A DNA stretch of 33,794 nucleotides from an uncultured Bacteroidales bacterium. GTDB lineage: Bacteria > Bacteroidota > Bacteroidia > Bacteroidales > Muribaculaceae. The stretch is from assembly GCA_900547755.1 (NCBI GenBank), contig URIC01000021.1, positions 1 to 33,794 of the forward strand, given 5' to 3'. A program made the position numbers and the translations under genes. This document shows, piece by piece, positions 24,798 to 31,997 of the stretch. The notes under the pieces are model-generated. The model was not told the DNA's origin. It made no database searches and was given only the letters and a program-made list of their open reading frames with translations. Position 1 is the stretch's first letter. Each line of letters begins with the position of its first letter.

Positions 24798-25622
24798 ATG
24801 ACAGTTTACAACATATTTTTCTCGCCGACGGGTACGTCAGGAAAAATTGCCGATGCAGTGACAGAAGAAATCTCCTCGGCATTGAATGTTGAATCCGCCA
24901 CCGTCGATGTCACGACAGAGTCTCGCGACAGGATAGACGCTGGCCCGGATGACCTGGTAATCCTTACCGCCCCGGTTTATGGGGGTCACATGGCACCGAC
25001 AGCAAAATCCAGAATGGACATAATCAAGGGCAACGGGGCCAAATGCGTGCTGATAGCCGTCTATGGCAACCGCGCTTTCGAGAATGCCCTTGTCGATATG
25101 TCTGAGTTCGCCAAAGACCATGGTCTCAGGCCAGTCGCCGCCGGAGCCTTCGTAGGCGAACATTCCTATTCCACCGCTGACACTCCCATTGCAGTGGGCC
25201 GTCCGGATACCGAAGACCTCAGAGTCGCGGCTGAGTTCGGCGACAGAATCGCCAATAAACTATCGGCAGGCGATGTTCAGGACATAGACGCGACATCGGT
25301 TATGGACATTCCTTCTCCGGAACAGTCGTTGGCCAATTTCAAGGAATTTGTCATTAGCTACGTCGCACAACAGAAGCTGACACCGGTCAAACTCCTGCCT
25401 GAGGTCAATGACTCCCTCTGCACCCGCTGCGGAACATGTGTCTCGGTTTGTCCCACACATACCATCGCCGATGACTGCCATACCGTGGATTCAGCCAAGT
25501 GCATCAAGTGCTGTGCTTGTGTCAAGAAATGTCCCGTAGGTGCCCGTTCTCTCCATTCTCCTTTCGCTCCGGTACTTTCAGCCAACTTCCAGATTCGCAA
25601 ATCTCCCGTTATCATATTATGA
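24798..25622 (+). CDS. EFR1-type flavodoxin/ferredoxin fusion protein
   Basis: This 274-residue cytoplasmic redox protein joins an N-terminal flavodoxin-like domain to a C-terminal ferredoxin domain. FMN-phosphate binding is indicated by SPTGTSGK (residues 9-16), the usual flavodoxin start; TAPVYGGHMAP and AVYGNRAFENALVD are the other flavin loops. From about residue 207, CTRCGTCVSVCP and CIKCCACVKKCP form two complete [4Fe-4S] motifs. Proteins of this kind are annotated as EFR1-family ferrodoxins; they are thought to transfer electrons, but the partners are not known. No dedicated promoter is visible in the 83-bp upstream gap, so it may be transcribed with the membrane-protein gene. Confidence 0.9.
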   Translation: MTVYNIFFSPTGTSGKIADAVTEEISSALNVESATVDVTTESRDRIDAGPDDLVILTAPVYGGHMAPTAKSRMDIIKGNGAKCVLIAVYGNRAFENALVDMSEFAKDHGLRPVAAGAFVGEHSYSTADTPIAVGRPDTEDLRVAAEFGDRIANKLSAGDVQDIDATSVMDIPSPEQSLANFKEFVISYVAQQKLTPVKLLPEVNDSLCTRCGTCVSVCPTHTIADDCHTVDSAKCIKCCACVKKCPVGARSLHSPFAPVLSANFQIRKSPVIIL

Positions 25623-25702
25623 TTCAGAGGATTGATACGAGTGTGGCTGATATACGACTATTATTTGCAACAAATATTTAATTTTTTTGTAACATATTTT
25701 TA

Positions 25703-25734
25703 TTTGTAAAGGTAATGGATATCGTGTACTTTTG
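25703..25734 (+). promoter_or_regulatory. Promoter of the FKBP gene
   Basis: TTTG (25703-25706), a 20-nt spacer and TACTTTTG (25727-25734) match the consensus exactly. The predicted start near 25741 leaves about 65 nt of leader before the ATG at 25807. Confidence 0.8.
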
Positions 25735-25806
25735 CACTCGGTTTGCAAAGCCTCTGTACAGACAGGGCTGGTAAGCGACATCTACGTATTACAAACACAT
25801 AGACCG

Positions 25807-26205
25807 ATGAGCAAACAGGACTATATACTCAAAAACAGGCAATGGCTGGAAGAAAAGTCTAAAGAACAAGGAGTCAAGCAATTGGACCGGGGCATCTGCT
25901 ACAAGGTGCTGAATAAAGGAAACGGAACAGGCGTCAACCCTAACAGAGGAAGCGTCGTGACGGTACACTACACCGGCAAGACCATCAACGGCAAAACATT
26001 CGACAGCAGCCGTGGCGGCACTCCCCCCGCGTTCCGCCTGCGGGACCTCATACCCGGATGGAGCATAGCTCTATGCGAAATGCGCCCCGGAGACCGTTGG
26101 GAAGTATATATCCCCGCCGAACAGGCATACGGAAAATTCAACCAGCCCGGAATCCCCGGCGGCTCGACCCTTATATTTGACATACAGCTCCTGGCTGTAA
26201 ACTGA
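25807..26205 (+). CDS. FKBP-type peptidyl-prolyl cis-trans isomerase
   Basis: This 132-residue isomerase speeds prolyl bond rotation during protein folding. The FKBP core is complete: VVTVHYTGKTINGKTFDSS (about residues 50-68), FRLRDLIPGWSIALCEMRPGDRWEVYIPAEQAYG (77-109) and GGSTLIFDIQLLAV at the end. A charged helix of about 25 residues precedes the core. No signal peptide is present, so it is probably cytoplasmic. The start is the ATG at 25807; the frame is open back to a TTG at 25732, but that TTG belongs to the -7 box. The calcium ATPase gene follows after 47 bp and may be co-transcribed. Confidence 0.93.
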   Translation: MSKQDYILKNRQWLEEKSKEQGVKQLDRGICYKVLNKGNGTGVNPNRGSVVTVHYTGKTINGKTFDSSRGGTPPAFRLRDLIPGWSIALCEMRPGDRWEVYIPAEQAYGKFNQPGIPGGSTLIFDIQLLAVN

Positions 26206-26252
26206 TTCGACGTCTATTTCCGAACACCCACTGAAGCATTACCCCATATTTT

Positions 26253-28916
26253 ATGCAAGACACTACTTTAAAAGGTCTTACCTCTGCACAGGTGGAGGAG
26301 AACAGACGCCTGTATGGCGCGAATGTGCTTACACCTCCGGCCAAGGAACCCCTCTGGAAGCGTTTTCTCTCAAAATTTTCCGACCCGCTGATTATCATCC
26401 TGCTGGTGGCAGGTGTGCTGTCAGTGGGCATTTCCTGTTACGAATACTGGGGTCTGCATAGTCCCGAAGGAGCCGGCGTGTTCTTTGAGCCGGCGGGCAT
26501 CTTCATGGCTATAATACTGGCTACCGGACTCTCGTTCTACTTCGAGATGAAAGCCGACAAGGAGTTTGACCTGCTGAACCAAGTAAACGACAACGACCCC
26601 GTGCAGGTGGTGCGCGACGGTCATGTTCAGGAAATTCCCAAAAAAGATGTGGTGGCAGGCGACATCGCAGTCCTCACCACCGGATGCGAAATACCGGCCG
26701 ACGGAACTCTGCTGGATGCCACCTCGCTGAGCGTGGACGAGTCTACCCTCACCGGCGAGCCTATGGCGCACAAGACCACAGACCCGGCGGCTTTCGACGA
26801 GGAAGCCACTTTCCCGTCGAATACCGTGATGAAAGGCACCAATGTGATGGAGGGGCACGGTGTGATGCGCGTGACTTCCGTGGGCGACGCCACGGAAGCC
26901 GGCAAGGTGTATGAGACCGCCAGAATAGACAATTCCGTGAAGACTCCCCTGGGCGAACAGCTGGAACGCCTGGGGAGTCTGATTTCCCGTTTCAGCTATA
27001 TCATCGCCGCCTTGGTGGTGGCAGGCCGAATGACTATGTTCTTCCTCTCTCAGACAGATTTGAACTGGGTGAACATCTTCGCCGAAGCCCTGCAGTCGGT
27101 TATGATAGCCGTGGCGCTGATAGTGGTGGCTGTGCCGGAGGGACTGCCGATGGCGGTGACCCTCTCGCTGGCTTACTCCATGCGGCGTATGCTCAAGACC
27201 AACAACCTGGTACGCAAGATGCACGCCTGCGAGACCATGGGGGCAATCACTGTAATTTGCACGGACAAGACCGGCACTCTCACACAGAACAGGATGCAGG
27301 TGTTCAAGACTGAATTTTATGGCGATACCCCTGAAGATATAATCTACGAAGGCATGGCCGTAAACTCCACCGCACAGCTTGACACCGCAGGCTCAGGAGC
27401 AAAGGTTCTGGGTAATCCTACCGAGGGTGCGCTTCTGCTATGGCTCGATGCCCGGGGCATCGACTACCGGAAACCGAGACAGCGTGACAGGGTGCTGGCC
27501 GAAGTCCCCTTTTCCACCGAGCGCAAATATATGGCCACCGAGGTAGAACGCCCTAACGGCAAACGCATACTCTACGTGAAAGGCGCCCCTGAGATAATAT
27601 TCGCCCTCTGCGCCGATAAAGCGGGGCTTACCAAGGAAGAAACGGATGCCGTGCTGCTCGGCTATCAGAACCAGGCGATGCGCACCCTGGGCTTCGCCTA
27701 CCGTGAACTTCCCGACGGACAGCGCGGCATAGAGGACTCTTCACTTAAGACCGACGGCCTGAAATTCATAGGCGTGGCCGCCATCTCCGACCCGGTGCGC
27801 GAAGATGTTCCCGCCGCTGTCAGAGCGGTGTTGGATGCCGGCATACAGGTGAAGATTGTAACCGGCGACACAGCCGCCACCGCCAAAGAGATAGGACGCC
27901 GCACAGGCCTGTGGGATGACGCTGCGGACTCCGGCCTCAACATCACCACCGGCACGGAGATTGCCGCCATGACAGATGCCGAGCTGCAGGAACGTGCCGG
28001 ACAGCTCAAAATCATAGCCCGCGCCCGCCCTATGGACAAGAAGCGCCTGGTTGAGGCCCTGCAACGCAGAGGTGAAGTGGTGGCTGTCACCGGCGACGGC
28101 ACAAACGACGCGCCGGCGCTGAAGGCCGCCCATGTGGGCCTCTCGATGGGCGACGGCACATCCGTGGCCAAAGAGTCTTCGGACATCACTATTATCGACA
28201 ACTCCTTCTCATCCATAGAAAGAGCCGTGATGTGGGGACGCTCGCTATATCAGAATATACAGCGTTTCATCCTGTTCCAGATGACCGTCAATGTCGTAGC
28301 CTGCCTTATCGTGTTGTGCGGCGCTTTCATGGGTACCGAGTCCCCGCTCACCGTCACCCAGATGCTGTGGGTCAACCTGATAATGGATACCTTCGCGGCT
28401 ATGGCTCTTGCCTCCCTGCCCCCCTCGCAGACGGTGATGAAGGACAAGCCCCGCAGCCGCAAGGCGTTTATTATCACCGGCGATATGTGGAAGTCCATAT
28501 TCGGCATCGGCCTTGTATTCGTAGCCATACTGCTGGCGCTGCTCTGGTATCTGCAACACACGGGTCTATGCTCGCTGACGCAGCTGTTCCGACTGCCGAT
28601 TACCTCCGGACACGAACTTACCCCCATAGAACTGACGGTATTCTTCACTGTTTTCGTGTTCATGCAATTCTGGAATATGTTCAACGCCCGTGCATTCCAC
28701 ACTGGGCGCTCCGCTTTCCATCTGAAAGGGGCCAACGGCTTCCTGACCATAGCGGCAATAATCCTGATAGGCCAGGTGCTGATAGTTCAGGCAGGAGGCG
28801 CCTTCTTCAACGTAACGGCACTGACATACCAGGACTGGCTGATAATAGTTTCGGGAACGGCACCGGTACTCCTGATAGGTGAACTGACCCGTCTGACACA
28901 CTCCCGCCACCGTTGA
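26253..28916 (+). CDS. Calcium-transporting P-type ATPase (PMCA-like, P2B)
   Basis: This 887-residue pump probably exports calcium from the cytoplasm. Domains in order: M1-M2 (about 45-110), actuator domain with LTGEP (TGEP at 167-170), M3-M4 with PEGLP (Glu296), phosphorylation site DKTGTLTQN (Asp338), nucleotide domain with KGAPE, hinge GDGTNDAPALK (Asp615 and Asp619), and M5-M10. The M6 residues Asn708 and Asp712 (VNLIMDTF) with Glu296 make a single calcium site as in plasma-membrane pumps, and there is no C-terminal calmodulin-binding extension. A hairpin overlaps the stop codon. Proton-coupled calcium export is known for the family; manganese transport is possible. Confidence 0.93.
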   Translation: MQDTTLKGLTSAQVEENRRLYGANVLTPPAKEPLWKRFLSKFSDPLIIILLVAGVLSVGISCYEYWGLHSPEGAGVFFEPAGIFMAIILATGLSFYFEMKADKEFDLLNQVNDNDPVQVVRDGHVQEIPKKDVVAGDIAVLTTGCEIPADGTLLDATSLSVDESTLTGEPMAHKTTDPAAFDEEATFPSNTVMKGTNVMEGHGVMRVTSVGDATEAGKVYETARIDNSVKTPLGEQLERLGSLISRFSYIIAALVVAGRMTMFFLSQTDLNWVNIFAEALQSVMIAVALIVVAVPEGLPMAVTLSLAYSMRRMLKTNNLVRKMHACETMGAITVICTDKTGTLTQNRMQVFKTEFYGDTPEDIIYEGMAVNSTAQLDTAGSGAKVLGNPTEGALLLWLDARGIDYRKPRQRDRVLAEVPFSTERKYMATEVERPNGKRILYVKGAPEIIFALCADKAGLTKEETDAVLLGYQNQAMRTLGFAYRELPDGQRGIEDSSLKTDGLKFIGVAAISDPVREDVPAAVRAVLDAGIQVKIVTGDTAATAKEIGRRTGLWDDAADSGLNITTGTEIAAMTDAELQERAGQLKIIARARPMDKKRLVEALQRRGEVVAVTGDGTNDAPALKAAHVGLSMGDGTSVAKESSDITIIDNSFSSIERAVMWGRSLYQNIQRFILFQMTVNVVACLIVLCGAFMGTESPLTVTQMLWVNLIMDTFAAMALASLPPSQTVMKDKPRSRKAFIITGDMWKSIFGIGLVFVAILLALLWYLQHTGLCSLTQLFRLPITSGHELTPIELTVFFTVFVFMQFWNMFNARAFHTGRSAFHLKGANGFLTIAAIILIGQVLIVQAGGAFFNVTALTYQDWLIIVSGTAPVLLIGELTRLTHSRHR

Positions 28917-28939
28917 GAGGATATCAAGACATCCTCTCA
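28914..28939 (+). terminator. Terminator of the calcium ATPase gene
   Basis: A perfect 9-bp stem (28914-28922 with 28931-28939) with an 8-nt loop begins within the stop codon. No T-tract follows directly, so it is a moderate candidate. Confidence 0.5.
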
Positions 28940-28984
28940 GTGCCGCTTCAAGTCTTACTATAAACAGTTTTAAATATTTTTATT

Positions 28985-28992
28985 TACCTTTG
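28985..28992 (+). promoter_or_regulatory. Candidate -7 box of the SH3-like secreted protein gene
   Basis: TACCTTTG matches the consensus, 35 bp before the ATG at 29028. The region at the -33 distance is not TTTG. Confidence 0.5.
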
Positions 28993-29027
28993 TAGCGGAT
29001 TATTAACCCGAAATCAGATTTTAAATT

Positions 29028-29843
29028 ATGCGATTTACTTTTTTAGCCGTGGCCACAGTCATATCCGTAGGCGCGACTGCAGCCACACTTCCTTTCACAG
29101 TGAAAGCTCCCGCCTGGACCAAGATTGCCAAGTGTACTGCCATAGAGGGCATCAATATCCGCAAAGCTCCCTCTGTAACAGCACCGAGAATGGTCTACAA
29201 TGAAACAAAAATTTACTCCTACGAAGATCCGGTGATTTATTCCGGCTACTGGGGTTCGAAAACCGGCGGCAACATACAGCCTGTATTGTTTTCAGGAATT
29301 GCACCTGTAGTGGAAGAAGAGCCGGAATGGGTCGAGTTGTACAAATGGGGTCCCAAAAGAGAATCCAATGGCTGGGTCAGCAAGAAATACTGCAAAGTGT
29401 CTGAAATCATACCTATCTCCACATCCGGCGGCAACGTCAGCTACCCCTGTTTTCTTCTTCTTGACACCGACAGCAGCATTGAGGGTAATTACGGCATATA
29501 TGTGAACTGTGACGAAATGGAAGGATTAGCGGAGTTCTATGTCGGAAGAATAGCCGACGGCAAGCTCATATGTCCCTATCTGTTCAGCTGTGATTATAAC
29601 TGCATGACCGAATATGACGAATCATATACCGTTCCTTTCGTGAAGGAAGAGTACCGTTACACTTTCAATTCCACGAAGGCTACGACAACAGCCAGACTCA
29701 ATGAATATGATTCAATGGAATATACCGTAGACCTGCATAAGTTTACACCCGAGATGCTAAATCTCATCCTCAGAGAAGCGACACCGCTCGAAACGCCCGC
29801 AACAGTATACTGTTGTGACGATGGATATTTTATTGAGATATAG
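29028..29843 (+). CDS. Secreted protein with SH3-like N-terminal domain
   Basis: This 271-residue protein has a signal peptide (MRFTFLAVATVISVGATA, cleavage near residue 18-20). An N-terminal segment resembles a bacterial SH3 domain: CTAIEGINIRKAPSVTAPRM, then WVELYKWGPKRESNGWVSKKYCK. The second half (about 130-271) is not recognised; it is rich in aromatic and acidic residues and has several Cys (CDEMEG, CDYNC, YCCDDG) that could form disulfides in the periplasm. Bacterial SH3 domains often bind peptidoglycan, so an envelope role is plausible but not shown. It is a single-gene unit with its own -7 box and a strong terminator. Confidence 0.7.
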   Translation: MRFTFLAVATVISVGATAATLPFTVKAPAWTKIAKCTAIEGINIRKAPSVTAPRMVYNETKIYSYEDPVIYSGYWGSKTGGNIQPVLFSGIAPVVEEEPEWVELYKWGPKRESNGWVSKKYCKVSEIIPISTSGGNVSYPCFLLLDTDSSIEGNYGIYVNCDEMEGLAEFYVGRIADGKLICPYLFSCDYNCMTEYDESYTVPFVKEEYRYTFNSTKATTTARLNEYDSMEYTVDLHKFTPEMLNLILREATPLETPATVYCCDDGYFIEI

Positions 29844-30379
29844 TCTATTGTAGAGTATCATATCGATATATGACGATTGGACTCCACTTTCAGACCCACA
29901 TATCATTCATATATGGTGCGAGTCCCCGGCCTTTAAAAAGGCCGGGGACTCGATAGGTTTTTCAGATGAACGTGATTTAAGGTTGAATGTGATGTAATAA
30001 ATATTGAGTGTGTAGATTATGAAAAAACTTCAGTTCTGATATGTGGTATTAGATATTTGCTTTTCAGTAGCCCGTACAGGCTGATTTTTCAGGTTAACAT
30101 GGATTGGGCAATCTCCGGGAATCGGGTTGCGGATTCATTCGCCCGCCCCGCTTTCCTTTCTAATCGCACTGCAAAATTACATCTAAAAAATGACATATTC
30201 CTAATTCGATTATGTGTTTTACAACATATCCCTTTAGCAAATTTGTCATTCTGCAACTTCAACCCGCCTCCAACTTCCATTTTCAGAGTTTATTCACCGA
30301 CATCCGGGATTCCCGGAACAGGTATTCCGGCTCCGAAAATTTCAATTTGTACCGGCCGGCGGCCTCAAAGGGAGTCGGC
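29844..30379. other. Gene-poor interval between the SH3-like gene and rlmD
   Basis: No convincing protein gene lies in these 536 bp. It holds the terminator at 29919-29962, an orphan minus-strand -7 match TAATTTTG (30179-30172), a near-perfect 15-nt palindrome at 30303-30317 (tccggga/tcccgga) and otherwise AT-rich sequence. Short open frames on both strands lack plausible composition or family signatures. A minus-strand small RNA or the rlmD 3' untranslated region are the possibilities. Confidence 0.5.
29919..29962 (+). terminator. Terminator after the SH3-like gene
   Basis: A GC-rich stem pairs cgagtccccggccttt (29919-29934) with its complement at 29937-29952, with the loop formed by the central A/T bases, followed by ataggttttt. 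This is the clearest intrinsic terminator in the window. Confidence 0.88.
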
Positions 30380-31843
30380 TTACGGTCTTTTTTCAAACAG
30401 GACGATATTCTCCACATGGTGTGTATGCGGAAACATATCTACCGGCTGCACTTCCCGGACGGCATACATAGGGTCCAACACAGCGAGGTCCCTGGCCTGT
30501 GTGGCCGGGTTACAGCTGACATAGACTATGCGCCCCGGGGCAGCCTCCATTATCACTTTCAGCACATCAGGGTGCATACCGGCCCTGGGCGGGTCGGCTA
30601 TGATTATGTCCGGCCGCCCGTTGGCGGCTATAAACCCGGGAGTCAGCACATCCTTCATGTCTCCGGCTACGAAAGTAGTGTTGTCCAGGCCATTGATTCC
30701 GGCGTTGATTCCGGCGTCTTCAATGGCCTCCGGCACATATTCGACACCCACCACGTGTCTTGCGCCACGGGCCACAAAACATGCTATGGTACCGGTGCCC
30801 GTGTAGAGGTCGTACACCAGGGGCTTACGGTCCTGCGGCAGAGACGCCGCCTCGTCAAGACCCGCCATGCGGCGCACATGGGAATATAGTCTGTAGGCCT
30901 GCGCGGAGTTTGTCTGATAGAACGATTTTGGTCCCACGCGGAACTGAAGGTTCTCCATCCGCTCCATAATATAAGGTTCTCCTTTTACGATATGTACCGG
31001 AAGGTCAGATATGGTGTCGTTGGCCTTGGTGTTGATTACATACACCAACGATGTGATTTCGGGGAACGCGACAGACAGGGCCTGCATGAGCGCGTCTATG
31101 GCCTGCGGGTCATCCTCTCCGAAAGACAGGCACACCATCTGCTCGCCGGTAGAGGCGAGTCTAATCATCAGCGTGCGTAACAGCCCCGCGTTCCGACGCA
31201 GGTCGTAGAATGAGAGTCCATGCTCCTCGCCCCAGCGGTAGATGAAGTTGCGGATTCGGTCCCCTTGGGCATCCTGCAGGAAACACTCCTCTATGTGAAG
31301 CACCTTGTCGAAAGCGCCGGGGATATGGAAACCCAATGCGTCGGACGAGTCGGTAAACTCCTCGCCGCTCAGCACTTGCTCCCATGTTCGCCATTTCTTG
31401 TTGGAGAATGTGTACTCCATCTTGTTGCGGTAAAACCAGGGATTGACGGCACCGCAGATTGGATTCACCTCCGGCAGTTCCACCTTGGCGATGCGCTCCA
31501 GGACGTCGCAGACCTGTTTATGCTTGAAGCGCAGCTGTTCTTCGTATGGCAGATGCTGCCACTTACAGCCGCCGCAAACGCCGAAATTGGTGCAACGCGG
31601 CTCCACACGGAGGGGCGAGGGAGTCACCAGGCGTTCTATCTGCCCTTCGGCGAATGAATGTTTCTTGCGCAGCAGACGCACATCGGCCACATCGCCCGGC
31701 GCCGCAAAGGGTACGAACACCACTAATTTATCCTCCGGCTTGTCGGGGTTCAGTGCCACACGCGCCAGGGCCTTGCCCTCGGCCGCCACATCAGTGATAT
31801 GCAGAGCCTCCAGAACAGGAAGCGGTTTTCTTTTTCGAGACAT
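30380..31843 (-). CDS. rlmD: 23S rRNA (uracil-C5)-methyltransferase, RlmD/RumA type
   Basis: This 487-residue SAM-dependent enzyme methylates a uracil of 23S rRNA (U1939 in E. coli numbering for RlmD). An N-terminal TRAM domain (about 10-70) binds RNA. Cys84, Cys90 and Cys93 (CTNFGVCGGC) belong to the [4Fe-4S] cluster. The methyltransferase domain shows YDLYTGTGTIACFVA (SAM binding), IIADPPRAGMH and YVSCNPATQARDL with the catalytic Cys. RlmCD or TrmA specificity cannot be fully excluded. The start is the ATG at 31843 (MSRKRKPLPV); the frame extends to a TTG at 31867, but that codon is inside the promoter -7 box. Confidence 0.92.
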   Translation of the reverse strand: MSRKRKPLPVLEALHITDVAAEGKALARVALNPDKPEDKLVVFVPFAAPGDVADVRLLRKKHSFAEGQIERLVTPSPLRVEPRCTNFGVCGGCKWQHLPYEEQLRFKHKQVCDVLERIAKVELPEVNPICGAVNPWFYRNKMEYTFSNKKWRTWEQVLSGEEFTDSSDALGFHIPGAFDKVLHIEECFLQDAQGDRIRNFIYRWGEEHGLSFYDLRRNAGLLRTLMIRLASTGEQMVCLSFGEDDPQAIDALMQALSVAFPEITSLVYVINTKANDTISDLPVHIVKGEPYIMERMENLQFRVGPKSFYQTNSAQAYRLYSHVRRMAGLDEAASLPQDRKPLVYDLYTGTGTIACFVARGARHVVGVEYVPEAIEDAGINAGINGLDNTTFVAGDMKDVLTPGFIAANGRPDIIIADPPRAGMHPDVLKVIMEAAPGRIVYVSCNPATQARDLAVLDPMYAVREVQPVDMFPHTHHVENIVLFEKRP

Positions 31844-31864
31844 ACATTTATAAGTTTCAGACTG

Positions 31865-31872
31865 CAAAATTA
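31865..31872 (-). promoter_or_regulatory. Candidate -7 box of rlmD
   Basis: TAATTTTG on the minus strand, 22 nt before the ATG at 31843. A TTTG lies only 12 nt upstream (31888-31885), which is too close for a standard -33 element. Confidence 0.5.
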
Positions 31873-31967
31873 GTCAAAAAAGCGCAAACCCATCCTCATG
31901 TTTCCTAAGGAAAAGTTCTCGGTCTTGGAAATTTTCGCTAATTTAGCGGTCTATAAATCTTACGGAC

Positions 31968-31997
31968 ATGAAAAGACAAATCATCTAGGCCGTCGCG
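31968..31997 (+). other. Disrupted signal-peptide start of the C69 dipeptidase
   Basis: An ATG at 31968 opens MKRQII, then TAG at 31986-31988, then AVALLCAAYC in the same frame as the dipeptidase. Basic n-region, hydrophobic core and frame together look like one signal peptide with a single nonsense codon. A change of one base from TTG (Leu) would explain it. Confidence 0.75.

Noticed and set aside
30057..30524. Plus-strand open frames spanning the gap and the 3' end of rlmD
   Set aside because: They start in AT-rich intergenic DNA and then run antisense to rlmD; the composition is not protein-like.
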